From an uncultured Saprospiraceae bacterium (GTDB lineage: Bacteria; Bacteroidota; Bacteroidia; Chitinophagales; Saprospiraceae): a DNA stretch of 64,000 nucleotides. The stretch lies in contig CALGLU010000026.1 of the NCBI GenBank assembly GCA_937959275.1, forward strand, positions 1 to 64,000, given 5' to 3'. Positions 25,891 to 34,612 of this stretch are shown one piece after another. The translations under genes and the position numbers were made by a program. Every line of letters starts with the position of its first letter. The stretch's first letter is position 1. Below the pieces are notes generated by a model. The model ran no database searches. It saw only the letters and a list, made by a program, of their open reading frames with translations, and was not told the origin of the DNA.

Positions 25891-28227
25891 ATGAAGATTA
25901 AATTGACTTGTCTCCTCTGCGCACTCGTTATAATTAGTTCTGCGCAAGAGAATACGAACACAAACAAATTTCGTCAGCTAGCTGATGACCTACCTACACC
26001 TAACAGTTACCGATCTGCTTCAGGTGCTCCTGGGCACGAATATTGGCAACAGAAAGCGGACTACGTCATGAAGCTTGTTTTAGATGATGCCAAACAAACG
26101 CTAAGTGGTGAAGAGACAATCACCTACCATAATAATTCACCAGATCCCTTGTCATATCTATGGCTACAATTAGATCAAAACGTAAGGTCAAAAGAGTCAG
26201 CGACACATGCCATAAGCAATAGCAGTGTAAGTGATAAAATGTCCCTTCGTCAATTAAATAGAATGGAACCGTCCTTTGAAGGTGGTTTCAATATAGAGTC
26301 AGTCACTGGAGCTAACGGAGGCGCCATCCCATTTACAATTAACAATACAATGATGCGCGTGGATATCCCCGTCACTCTACAAACAGGAGAAAGTTTCACA
26401 TTCGAAATCAAGTGGTGGTATAATATAAATAATACTAGAGAAGTGGGAGGCCGTTCAGGATACGAACATTTTGCTGAAGATGGAAATAACGTCTATTGCA
26501 TTGCACAGTTCTTTCCAAGACTTTGTGTCTACGATGATAAAGAAGGATGGCAGAATAAACAATTTCTAGGTAGGGGAGAGTTTGCATTAACTTTTGGTGA
26601 TTACGATGTACAGATTACTGTACCAGCAGATCATCTAGTATCGTCAACCGGTGATCTTCAAAATCCAAACAAGGTCTTAACACAAGAACAACGCAATCGA
26701 CTCAAAGAAGCCGAAAAAGCAGATCTGCATCCTGTTATAATTGCAACCGCAGAAGAAGCCGAAAATCGAATGTCTGGAAATTCCAATAAGACAAATACAT
26801 GGCATTTTAAAGCCGAGAATGTACGTGACTTTGCTTTTGCTAGTTCACGTCGGTTTATATGGGACGCCCTGGGTGTGCCAATGTCAGATGGTCGTACAGT
26901 TATGGCCCAATCCATGTGGACAAAAGAAGGTGATTGCCTATGGTCCAAATATTCAACAAAAGCCGTCGCACATACGATCAAATGGTATTCACATTACTTA
27001 TTTGATTATCCATACCCAACTGCATGGTCTGTTGATGGCAATATGGGAATGGAATATCCTATGATGGCTTTTAACTATGGCAGATGTAACCCCGATAGTA
27101 CATATTCTCAAAGAATGAAATATGGTCACATTGGGGTCATTATACATGAGGTAGGACATAATTGGTTTCCGATGATCGTCAACTCAGATGAACGACAATG
27201 GACTTGGATGGATGAAGGACTGAATTCGTTTACTCAATACTTAGCAGAGCAGCAATGGTCAAGGACATGGCCACACAGACGAGGACCTGCCAGAAATATC
27301 ACAAACTATATGGGCGGTGATAAGTCTAATATCGTACCTATTATGACCAACTCTGAATCTATACCACAGTTTGGAAATAACGCATACGGTAAGCCAGCAA
27401 CCGCCTTGAATATATTGAGGGAATCTATTATGGGCCGAGAGTCGTTTGATTTTGCCTTTAAAGAATATGCCAATCGATGGAAGTTTAAACATCCTTCACC
27501 AGCAGATCTATTCAGAACAATGGAAGACGCATCTGGAGTTGACCTAGATTGGTTTTGGAGAGGCTGGTTCTATACCAATGATCACGTCGATCTAAGTATG
27601 GCTTCAGTTAATTATTCAAAAGCCGGAGCGCTAAGTCCTGACGATAAAGAAGCTTCTACTAAAGCAGCGAGAGGATTACCGGATATAGCGCAAGAGAGAA
27701 ATGCGACTGAGATTAAACAGACACAAGAAGAAATTGATCCGCAAATTATTGACTTTTACAGCACCTATGATCCTGCCAATGTAGATGATATTGACAGAGA
27801 AGAATACGAAGCCTATCTCTCCTCCTTGTCACCCGAAGAAAGGGCTATTCTTGAATCAGATCAAAACTACTATGAAATTACATTTGAAAACCATGGTGGG
27901 CTGGTCATGCCCATTATTCTTCAATTTGAATATGTAGATGGAACAACAGAAATCGTACGGGTTCCTACAGAAGTGTGGAAAATGAATGATAAGAAAATAA
28001 CAAAAGTGTTTCCAACTGATAAGGAAGTCAAGCAAATCACGCTAGACCCATATCAAGAAACTGCTGATACAGATATATCAAATAATTTCTATCCACCAAA
28101 ACAAGCTACACCCTCACGCTTTGAAATTTTTAAGCGTACACAAAGAGCTCGTGGCCAAACTGGCGGAGAAAACCCAATGCAACGAGCTAAGCGTGTTGAA
28201 AAGAAAAAGAAAGAAATAAAACCGTAG
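25891..28227 (+). CDS. Secreted M1-family metallopeptidase (aminopeptidase N-like)
   Basis: I take the ATG at 25891 as the start. It gives a clean signal peptide (MKIKLTCLLCALVIISSAQ) and a 778-aa protein; the frame extends 26 codons upstream without looking like protein. The M1 zinc site is present: IIHEVGHNWFP (HExxH) and the downstream Glu in WMDEGLNSFTQYLAEQQW. The exopeptidase motif GxMEN is MGMEYP here, a known variation in this bacterial subgroup. A catalytic N-terminal beta region and a long C-terminal tail rich in Lys/Arg complete it. It probably degrades peptides in the periplasm or outside. Confidence 0.88.
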   Translation: MKIKLTCLLCALVIISSAQENTNTNKFRQLADDLPTPNSYRSASGAPGHEYWQQKADYVMKLVLDDAKQTLSGEETITYHNNSPDPLSYLWLQLDQNVRSKESATHAISNSSVSDKMSLRQLNRMEPSFEGGFNIESVTGANGGAIPFTINNTMMRVDIPVTLQTGESFTFEIKWWYNINNTREVGGRSGYEHFAEDGNNVYCIAQFFPRLCVYDDKEGWQNKQFLGRGEFALTFGDYDVQITVPADHLVSSTGDLQNPNKVLTQEQRNRLKEAEKADLHPVIIATAEEAENRMSGNSNKTNTWHFKAENVRDFAFASSRRFIWDALGVPMSDGRTVMAQSMWTKEGDCLWSKYSTKAVAHTIKWYSHYLFDYPYPTAWSVDGNMGMEYPMMAFNYGRCNPDSTYSQRMKYGHIGVIIHEVGHNWFPMIVNSDERQWTWMDEGLNSFTQYLAEQQWSRTWPHRRGPARNITNYMGGDKSNIVPIMTNSESIPQFGNNAYGKPATALNILRESIMGRESFDFAFKEYANRWKFKHPSPADLFRTMEDASGVDLDWFWRGWFYTNDHVDLSMASVNYSKAGALSPDDKEASTKAARGLPDIAQERNATEIKQTQEEIDPQIIDFYSTYDPANVDDIDREEYEAYLSSLSPEERAILESDQNYYEITFENHGGLVMPIILQFEYVDGTTEIVRVPTEVWKMNDKKITKVFPTDKEVKQITLDPYQETADTDISNNFYPPKQATPSRFEIFKRTQRARGQTGGENPMQRAKRVEKKKKEIKP

Positions 28228-28249
28228 ACGATTACAAACGGTTGGTGTT

Positions 28250-28717
28250 TTACAAGGTCATGTCGTTAGTATTGACACGTGCAAGGATTTCGCGAATCAA
28301 GCTAACTTCGCGTTCATAGATTCCTTTAAACTGCTTAGCTAAGCTGTCTTTGTAAATCACTGCAATTTTTTCGCAAATGTCATAACCTTGATGTGTCAAA
28401 TAGATTTTATTAGCTCGTTTGTTCTTCTCGTTATGTACCTTAATGATTAGTTCATTTTTCTCTAAATATGAAATAATCCTAGAGACAGAAGCTGGTTCTT
28501 TCACGATCAGCTGAGCAATATCACTTTGGTTAATGCCCTGTTTGTCCATGACCTGTTCTAGTACCAACCACTGGTCATAGGATATCCTATATCCCTTATG
28601 CGAACATACTTGATTGAAGTAAGACTTTTGTTTTCTTACCGTCTCCTCGAATTGGAGTAATAATTCTTCGTAGTTAGATTTTGGCACTTTAGTAAGGTAA
28701 TTGAGGGATGCAATCAA
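28250..28717 (-). CDS. MarR-family transcriptional regulator
   Basis: This 155-aa protein is read from a TTG start. The winged-helix core is clear: YDQWLVLEQVMDKQGINQSDIAQLIVKEPASVSRIISYLEKNELIIKVHNEKNKRANKIYLTHQGYD. The recognition helix (EPASVSRIISYLEKN) and wing are complete. MarR proteins bind palindromes as dimers and usually repress themselves and a neighbour. A dyad upstream (28774-28806) is a candidate operator. The stop faces the M1 peptidase stop 22 bp away. Ligand and targets unknown. Confidence 0.9.
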   Translation of the reverse strand: MIASLNYLTKVPKSNYEELLLQFEETVRKQKSYFNQVCSHKGYRISYDQWLVLEQVMDKQGINQSDIAQLIVKEPASVSRIISYLEKNELIIKVHNEKNKRANKIYLTHQGYDICEKIAVIYKDSLAKQFKGIYEREVSLIREILARVNTNDMTL

Positions 28718-28773
28718 ACAAACGATCTGGGTCGTCCCACCTAATATAAGAAGGAACTATTCAAAAAGTGTTA

Positions 28774-28806
28774 ATTTGTTGACAAATCATCAATTGATTA
28801 ACAAAT
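28774..28806. promoter_or_regulatory. Candidate MarR operator
   Basis: ATTTGTT at 28774-28780 is repeated in inverted form (AACAAAT) at 28800-28806. The perfect palindrome ATCAATTGAT lies between them at 28789-28798. It is 57-89 bp upstream of the marR-type start codon, as expected for an autoregulatory site. Confidence 0.4.
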
Positions 28807-28814
28807 GTAGTGTC

Positions 28815-28954
28815 AGTGCTCTGTCAAGATATAACTGAATCGTGCATTTGGTGTATTTTGAACATGCTCGTCGTTACAGAACAGAAACCTGCGCCTAGTT
28901 CATGCACAAACTTCTCCCAAATTCAACTAGTTAATATATACTTTACAGACCACT
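28815..28954. mobile_element. MITE-like repeat, copy 1 (140 bp)
   Basis: It begins AGTGCTCTGTCAAGATATA and ends TATATACTTTACAGACCACT, imperfect terminal inverted repeats. It aligns along its length with the reverse complement of 42856-43020, sharing GTATTTTG-ACATG, CGTTACAGAAC and AACCTGCGCCTAGTTCAT; it lacks a 25-nt internal hairpin found in copy 2. It has no ORF. Its right end overlaps the stop codon of the next gene. Confidence 0.75.
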
Positions 28955-30401
28955 AATCAGAATCACCAAAGCTTATCTTCACTAGTGCTAAATTGTAGTT
29001 TTTTTGAGAGGGGACAATGATTTCTGATGAAGAGATCTGTAAAGCATCTATAAACCTCAACTTTAGATTTTGATACTCTGTACTAAATAAACTTTCGCGT
29101 TTATATTTCCCAACGCCATTAATCACATATTCACTTACCGTATTATTATTTTTAATTTCATCATTGTATAATAAGCGCAATCTGGATGGGGTCAGAAATG
29201 GAAAAAATGAAGAGTATATGCCTCCATCATCTTGGGAGAATTGCTTCTTAAATAATGTCTTTTGCCAGTGTTCTTTACCGTCTTTATGCAACGAGGTTAA
29301 AATAATGTCTTCATTAAAGTAATCTACCCATCCCCGTGCACTAGAATAAAAATCTGTTGTTGCTCTAGAAATGGCATCATAGTTATTACGTCGAGAAAAC
29401 TTTCGTTGCATCTCCATAGCCATTAACAAACCACCATCGTTACGCCAAATGATATCACTAATTTGATAAAAGTTTAAACCTTTCTTCTTTCTCGAATCAG
29501 CACCATAGATATCCTGAATCAAATTCTTATCAAAGTCAACATATTCTAAATCGTAAACCGCTTGAATACGGGTTAAATCAATAAACGCGTAACAATAGCC
29601 TTGCGACCAATTCAATTTCTTTTCATTATAAAGACCAAAGAATCCTATCCTACGATTCTTCTCATCAATTGACATTTTAATGCTCTGCATGTAATTGTCA
29701 CCCAATGGAATCTCTACTGTATAACCTTCTTGTCCCCTGTCAAGAACTATAATTTCTGCCGAACCGTCCTTATTTTTCCCTTTACTATTCTCTTTCTCCA
29801 GTAATAATACTATTGAACCCACATTTGTTAAAACAACTTCCGTAAGATCTTGAAATAAATTGGCGCCTTCAAAATAATACTCTTCGCTCCATGCAAGGGT
29901 ATCCTTGACATGATCGTACACAATCACAGAGAGTTTATCAGAATGATCAACAAAATATAGCAAAGACTTTTTCTTATTTAAAGAATTGAGAAACTGGAAA
30001 TCTTGTCCGATTAAATTCTTCTCTTGTTGTGCAATCACAATACTATCCTGCAATCGACCACTCTGGTCATAGTAAGCTGTTTTCACATATTCAACACCTT
30101 CCTTCTTCATTCCATAAAACACAGAGAATAAACTGTCCCTAACCGTTAAGCCATACACTTTGATCCGCTTCTCTTCAAATCTTAACTTTTGTTCCCACTT
30201 AAACTCTAGATCTTTATCGAATGCTGTTAAATACTTATCGAGCCCTCTATCACGATAAAGCAATATATTATCACCCACATTGCCTAATATCTCGTAAGCA
30301 TAATCAGTTCGAATATTGAATTCCTTTGATACAGAAACCTCTTGAGCCTCTATTGTCAAAATCGATACCACTAAAGACAGCATAAAAATTAATAAGCGCA
30401 T
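28953..30401 (-). CDS. Secreted protein of unknown function
   Basis: This 482-aa protein has a signal peptide (MRLLIFMLSLVVSILTIEAQ). I recognise no family. The body alternates short beta-like segments (DNILLYRDRGLDKYLTAFDK, DSLFSVFYGMKKEGVEYVKT, KSLLYFVDHSDKLSVIVYDH), which suggests a beta-propeller or repeated beta-sandwich. Repeats are too weak to mark. It is likely periplasmic or outer surface. Its TAG stop lies in the terminal repeat of the MITE-like element, so the insertion may have set or trimmed its end. It is divergent from ftcD with a 49-bp gap. Confidence 0.65.
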   Translation of the reverse strand: MRLLIFMLSLVVSILTIEAQEVSVSKEFNIRTDYAYEILGNVGDNILLYRDRGLDKYLTAFDKDLEFKWEQKLRFEEKRIKVYGLTVRDSLFSVFYGMKKEGVEYVKTAYYDQSGRLQDSIVIAQQEKNLIGQDFQFLNSLNKKKSLLYFVDHSDKLSVIVYDHVKDTLAWSEEYYFEGANLFQDLTEVVLTNVGSIVLLLEKENSKGKNKDGSAEIIVLDRGQEGYTVEIPLGDNYMQSIKMSIDEKNRRIGFFGLYNEKKLNWSQGYCYAFIDLTRIQAVYDLEYVDFDKNLIQDIYGADSRKKKGLNFYQISDIIWRNDGGLLMAMEMQRKFSRRNNYDAISRATTDFYSSARGWVDYFNEDIILTSLHKDGKEHWQKTLFKKQFSQDDGGIYSSFFPFLTPSRLRLLYNDEIKNNNTVSEYVINGVGKYKRESLFSTEYQNLKLRFIDALQISSSEIIVPSQKNYNLALVKISFGDSD

Positions 30402-30450
30402 AACTTTAAATTATAAATAAATTAGCAAAGAAACTATTGAATTCTATCAG

Positions 30451-31431
30451 ATGCAGGAAATTGTCGAGTGCGTTACAAACATTAGTGAAGGTCAAAACTC
30501 AAAAACGATTGCTCAAATAGCGACTGCAATCGAATCTGGACCATCTACCAAATTATTACATATCGATTCTGGATATGATGCCAACAGAACTGTTTTTACT
30601 TTTATCGGAGACTTGAAATCTCTTGAACATAGTGTCAAGAATATGTTTGATGTTGCGCTGGGCTTAATTAATATGACGACTCATCAAGGTAAGCATCCAC
30701 GCATTGGTGCTATAGATGTCTGTCCGTTTATACCCATAGAAGGCATCACAATGAAGAGTCTCAATTCATGGACGCATACATTAGCTAATAGTCTTTCGAA
30801 AGATTATTCTGTGCCTATATATATGTACGAAGAATCATCCACAAATAGCTATCGAAAAACCTTAGAGTCAATTCGTAAAGGCGAATATGAAAAGCTTCCT
30901 TCTAAATTATTAGATCCGTTGTGGCAACCAGATTATGGTCCAACAAAAGGATGGGAAAAATCAGGAGCAACTGTTATGGGTGCACGTCCATTTTTACTGG
31001 CTTACAATATTAATTTGAAAACAACTGATGTAGACATTGCTCGATCTATTGCAAAACGAATTAGAGGTTCGGGTTATACTTTAGATGGTCAGACAATACC
31101 AGGCATCTTCCCATCAGTTAAAGCCATCGGCTGGTATATTGAAGAATTTGGATTTGTACAAGTGTCTACTAATTTGACTGATTACACTACTTGTTCTCTT
31201 CATACTATCTATGAAGCATGTACCTATTTAGCAAAAGACTTTGGTGTTGAAGTGAATGGTTCTGAACTCATTGGCCTTAGTCCTTTAGAACCTTTACTAC
31301 TAGCTGCTAAGTATTATGATACAGAAGTGAAAAATGATAAGCAAGGAATTGAGTTAGCCATCAATAAACTAGGCTTATCGTCTATCAAACCATTTGTACC
31401 TGAAGATAGAATTATTGAATTCATGTTATAA
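30451..31431 (+). CDS. ftcD: Glutamate formimidoyltransferase (FtcD, single domain)
   Basis: This 326-aa protein matches the formiminotransferase N- and C-subdomains: ECVTNISEGQNSKTI at the start, HIDSGYDANRTVFTFIG, and HQGKHPRIGAIDVCPFIPI, where the basic and acidic folate-site residues sit. ARSIAKRIRGSGY is followed by a C-subdomain ending at about 320. There is no cyclodeaminase domain, as usual in Bacteroidota. It moves the formimino group from formiminoglutamate to tetrahydrofolate in histidine breakdown. No other hut genes are in the window, so it is uncoupled from its pathway here. Confidence 0.92.
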   Translation: MQEIVECVTNISEGQNSKTIAQIATAIESGPSTKLLHIDSGYDANRTVFTFIGDLKSLEHSVKNMFDVALGLINMTTHQGKHPRIGAIDVCPFIPIEGITMKSLNSWTHTLANSLSKDYSVPIYMYEESSTNSYRKTLESIRKGEYEKLPSKLLDPLWQPDYGPTKGWEKSGATVMGARPFLLAYNINLKTTDVDIARSIAKRIRGSGYTLDGQTIPGIFPSVKAIGWYIEEFGFVQVSTNLTDYTTCSLHTIYEACTYLAKDFGVEVNGSELIGLSPLEPLLLAAKYYDTEVKNDKQGIELAINKLGLSSIKPFVPEDRIIEFML

Positions 31432-31436
31432 ACCAA

Positions 31437-31775
31437 TTAACCAAGTTTCGGATTCGATGTATGACGATCTTTGTCACGTTTAGTCTTCTTATCAAAGTTC
31501 TTCTCAATGACATCTTCTAGATCTATACCCATCTGATTAGATAAACAAGTCAATACGAATAATATATCTGCCATTTCATCACCTAGTTTTTCTTTAATTT
31601 CCTCTGGTTTATGCTCTTGTTTAAAAGATTGCTCTCCATATACTCTCGCGACTTGGCGGCTCAGCTCACCTATTTCTTCCGTCAATAAAATCATATTGGT
31701 TTTCTCATCAAAATATCGAACACCATATGTCTTAATCCAATGGTCAACTCGTTCTTGATATGCTGCTATATTCAT
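31437..31775 (-). CDS. MazG-like nucleotide pyrophosphohydrolase
   Basis: This 112-aa all-helical NTP-PPase has the acidic metal site: LLTEEIGELSRQVARV (ExxE) and KLGDEMADILFVLTCLSNQMG (ExxD). It hydrolyses (d)NTPs, possibly damaged ones, to monophosphates. Its ATG shares one base with the dtd stop (TAATG), so it is translationally coupled as the last gene of the SRAP-dtd-mazG set. That association with quality-control enzymes suggests a housekeeping clean-up role (inference). Confidence 0.88.
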   Translation of the reverse strand: MNIAAYQERVDHWIKTYGVRYFDEKTNMILLTEEIGELSRQVARVYGEQSFKQEHKPEEIKEKLGDEMADILFVLTCLSNQMGIDLEDVIEKNFDKKTKRDKDRHTSNPKLG

Positions 31776-32224
31776 TATTCTTTAGAGTTTGAATCTATTA
31801 TAATTGTAACTGGCCCATCATTTAGCAATTCGATTTTCATGTCTGCTCCAAATTGTCCAGTCTCTACAGCCAATCCAGATTCTTGACACGCCTTGACAAA
31901 CATCTCGTAGATAGGTACTGCTATATCTGGCTTAGCTGCTCTTATATAAGAAGGTCTATTTCCTTCACGGGTACTTGCGTATAATGTGAACTGACTTACA
32001 ACCATCAACTCTCCAGCAATATCAAGAACACTGTTATTCATCACGCCATTCTCATCATCAAATATTCTAAGGTTTAGTATTTTATTGACAAGCCATTTGA
32101 TATCATCATTTGTATCACCATCGACAATGCCCACCAATACTAAAAGACCATCTTTAATTTCTGTCTTTGAAGAACTGTTAATAAGAACAGCACAATGTCG
32201 AACGCGTTGAATGACAACTCTCAC
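31775..32224 (-). CDS. dtd: D-aminoacyl-tRNA deacylase
   Basis: This 149-aa protein starts at GTG, overlapping the upstream SRAP stop by 4 bp (GTGA). Both signature motifs are present: VVSQFTLYAST (the SQxT loop) and LNDGPVTIIIDS (the NxGPVT loop), which together form the cross-subunit site that rejects L-aminoacyl-tRNA. The length is standard. The enzyme cuts D-amino acids and glycine from mischarged tRNAs. It is the middle gene of a three-gene overlapping operon. Confidence 0.94.
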   Translation of the reverse strand: MRVVIQRVRHCAVLINSSSKTEIKDGLLVLVGIVDGDTNDDIKWLVNKILNLRIFDDENGVMNNSVLDIAGELMVVSQFTLYASTREGNRPSYIRAAKPDIAVPIYEMFVKACQESGLAVETGQFGADMKIELLNDGPVTIIIDSNSKE

Positions 32225-32892
32225 ACTAGATCAAATAATGTTCGCTCAGATTGAATCTCGTCATGCACATCCGGACCATTGTGTCCATCTGTTGCTACTG
32301 CATTACTTATTGGATAATAAATCCATTGGTAATTTTCAGATGGTTTTAAATAAGATAGGACTGTCTTCAGCGACGTTTCAGGGCTTAGCCAAGCATTAAA
32401 CACTTCATCGGTAAGTGTGACAGGCATTTCCTTTTTTAAACTAATCAAATCACGATTAGGTGCGATGGTGACTAAACTAAAAGATATATATTCATTGTCG
32501 TCTAATACTATGGTGTCATAAATACCTGCAAAGAATAATACCGAGCGATCCCGTCTTAAGACTCTATACCACTGATTTTCGCTTTGCACATAATAACTAT
32601 CTGCCGGAATAAGACATCTCCTTTGCCGTATTGGTATTCTATAAGAGGGTTTTGAAGAGATACCTTCACTATATGCATTAAATAAGTTACCGCGGTTTAC
32701 CAACTCTTTTGAGAAATGAGGTAAGAGTCCCCAAACAGCATGTCTGTGCTTAATGCCTCCATCCTCAATAAAAATAGAAGCCTTTTGAAGAGGGTTGATA
32801 TTAAAAGAGCGGATATGCTTAAAGTCAGCATTCTTGGACGATTGTTTGAGAATCTTATCAGCAGATACTGATAGAGAATAGCGATCGATCAT
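32221..32892 (-). CDS. SRAP/YedK-family protein, probably inactive
   Basis: This 223-aa protein has the SRAP fold pattern: start xDRYSLS, NAYSEGISSKPSYR, RRCLIPADSYYV, FFAGIYDT, SLVTIAPN and EMPVTLTDEVFNAWL. SRAP enzymes crosslink to abasic sites through Cys2; here residue 2 is Ile (MIDRYS instead of MCGRYS). The catalytic Glu of PADGFYEW is Val (PADSYYVQ), and the His before RMP is Lys (LKKEMP). Only the Asn (FNAYSE) remains. It could still bind DNA ends or abasic DNA without the crosslink. It heads the SRAP-dtd-mazG operon and directly flanks the DnaA-box gap. Confidence 0.8.
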   Translation of the reverse strand: MIDRYSLSVSADKILKQSSKNADFKHIRSFNINPLQKASIFIEDGGIKHRHAVWGLLPHFSKELVNRGNLFNAYSEGISSKPSYRIPIRQRRCLIPADSYYVQSENQWYRVLRRDRSVLFFAGIYDTIVLDDNEYISFSLVTIAPNRDLISLKKEMPVTLTDEVFNAWLSPETSLKTVLSYLKPSENYQWIYYPISNAVATDGHNGPDVHDEIQSERTLFDLV

Positions 32893-33394
32893 GGGATTTT
32901 ATAGTTATACACATTAAAGATAATACTAATTTATAAATAACTATAAATCTGCGCTTTATAATTTAATTTACTAACAATGAACTGTTGATCTCTTGTGTAC
33001 TCACTATGCATAACTCCATGTTACTAAGATTACCGAAGCTTGACGAGACCTTCTACCCATTTTTGGACATGAAGCCAACAGCCACTCTTCAGCAAAAATT
33101 CAAAATACTTGTTATGTGGATTGATACTAACAGCTTCTACATATTGTTAATAAGTGTATATATATGACCTTAATCCCTTTAACCATCATAGATCAATAGA
33201 CCTAACTTAATATGCGTATGTGGATAACATCTTAATATCAACAAATAAAAAGAAAACCTAGAATACTAACTAACCAACTAACACCACTAATAATAATAAA
33301 GGGGGATTTTTAAATCATTAATTAAGAATTAGTATTCACTAGAAAATTTGAACTTTCGTTTTAATTAATCGGTTTAGTTTTACATTTCATTATC
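32893..33394. other. Candidate replication origin (AT-rich gap with DnaA boxes)
   Basis: This 502-bp gene-free stretch lies between divergent genes. It holds DnaA boxes TTATACACA at 32905-32913 and TGTGGATAA (TTATCCACA on the minus strand) at 33219-33227, and a one-mismatch box TATGCATAA at 33005-33013. AT-rich runs at about 33140-33170 and 33230-33360 could unwind. Two parS sites lie 7-9 kb to the left. Isolated boxes also occur by chance (one lies inside ctaA at 34179-34187), so this is a candidate, not an identification. Confidence 0.35.
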
Positions 33395-34399
33395 ATGGTA
33401 CACAAAAGCTTTTATTGGATTTTCACATTAGCGCTCATAGCAATTTACTTGGTCATTCTTGCGGGTTCTATCGTGCGCATGACTGGCTCAGGGATGGGAT
33501 GCCCTGATTGGCCCAAATGTTTTAATCAATGGATCCCTCCGACTGCTACAGAGCAGCTACCTGGTGACTATACCGAGATCTTTTTGGACAAGCGAAAAAG
33601 AAAATTAGAAAAGTATACTTCATTCCTTAATAGGATCGGTATGTCTGATATAGCAGTGGCCTTGAGTAAGGATCCTGACGTATTAAAGCCCGAGCCCTTT
33701 GTTGCATCTAAGACTTGGATAGAATATATCAATCGATTGATGGGCTTTATGGCGGGTAACTTTCTTTTGATTGGATTCTTTATGTCGTTCTTATTCTGGA
33801 AAACAAAGAAAAGTTATGTTGTTCTTAGTTTTCTTGCTTTACTTTTCACAAGTATACAAGGTTGGTTTGGATCTATCGTTGTCACATCTAATTTGACGCC
33901 TTGGACAATTAGCTTTCACATGCTTTTTGCTCTGTTAATTATTGCGGTCATTGTCTTACTAATAAAACAGATCAGACCGTCAAATATCCTAGAATCAACG
34001 CGAGTCAGATCGGTAGCATGCATTGTATGGCTTTTATCTCTCATCCAAATTTATTTTGGCACGCAAGTAAGGCAGGAAATAGACGTACTCGTAAAATCAG
34101 ATCTGCCAAGAAGTGATTGGATTCATAGTTTGTCTTCAATGTTTGAAATACATCGAAGTTTTGCAATTCTGGTGATTCTTATTCACATTTATTTATTTGT
34201 TCAGATAAAAGATAATCTGAAATGGAGATCCTTTGTGATGTGGATGATTTTCTTGTTGATAATCGAAGTGTTATCGGGTATAATCATGGCTTACTTTAGT
34301 GTACCGCAGCTGGCACAGCCCGCTCATTTATTTTTAGCGACAGTCTTATTTGGTATGCAGTTTTGGCTTCTTCTACATAGTAAATCTACTAGACTATAA
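33395..34399 (+). CDS. ctaA: Heme A synthase (CtaA/COX15)
   Basis: This 334-aa integral membrane protein has about eight transmembrane helices in two similar halves. Signature: LVILAGSIVRMTGSGMGCPDWPKCF at the end of helix 1, then helices from about 118. Heme-ligand histidines are in FHMLFA, FEIHRSFAIL and QPAHLFLATVLFG. It oxidises the heme O methyl group to make heme A for cytochrome oxidase. It has the long Bacteroidota loop between helices 1 and 2 (about 40-110). No ctaB or oxidase genes are adjacent. Confidence 0.9.
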   Translation: MVHKSFYWIFTLALIAIYLVILAGSIVRMTGSGMGCPDWPKCFNQWIPPTATEQLPGDYTEIFLDKRKRKLEKYTSFLNRIGMSDIAVALSKDPDVLKPEPFVASKTWIEYINRLMGFMAGNFLLIGFFMSFLFWKTKKSYVVLSFLALLFTSIQGWFGSIVVTSNLTPWTISFHMLFALLIIAVIVLLIKQIRPSNILESTRVRSVACIVWLLSLIQIYFGTQVRQEIDVLVKSDLPRSDWIHSLSSMFEIHRSFAILVILIHIYLFVQIKDNLKWRSFVMWMIFLLIIEVLSGIIMAYFSVPQLAQPAHLFLATVLFGMQFWLLLHSKSTRL

Positions 34400-34528
34400 A
34401 CAGGTAATTAACAATAATGTTACTTTATCAACAAGTTGTAATCTAGATATACTAATTTATTTACTCTGTAATTCATACTTGCCAACAATTACTTATAGGA
34501 TGTTCATAACAGAGTTGTGGAATAAATT

Positions 34529-34561
34529 AGTGGTCTGTCAAGATAATTATTGAACGACTAA
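34529..34561. mobile_element. One-ended remnant of the MITE-like repeat
   Basis: AGTGGTCTGTCAAGATAATT followed by ATTGA repeats the terminal sequence of the elements at 28815 and 42856 (one mismatch in the first 14 bases). No opposite end is found nearby. Confidence 0.45.
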
Positions 34562-34600
34562 GTCCATTATCAAGGCTTAACGCTTTTACCTAAAATTGAA

Positions 34601-34608
34601 TACCTTTA
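34601..34608 (+). promoter_or_regulatory. Weak promoter -7 match TACCTTTA before the hydrolase
   Basis: One base from TAnnTTTG, 5 nt before the ATG at 34613. If used, the mRNA would be nearly leaderless. Confidence 0.2.
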
Positions 34609-34612
34609 CACG

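Noticed and set aside
34179-34187. DnaA box TTATTCACA in ctaA
   Set aside because: A single match inside a coding region; kept only as a measure of chance background.
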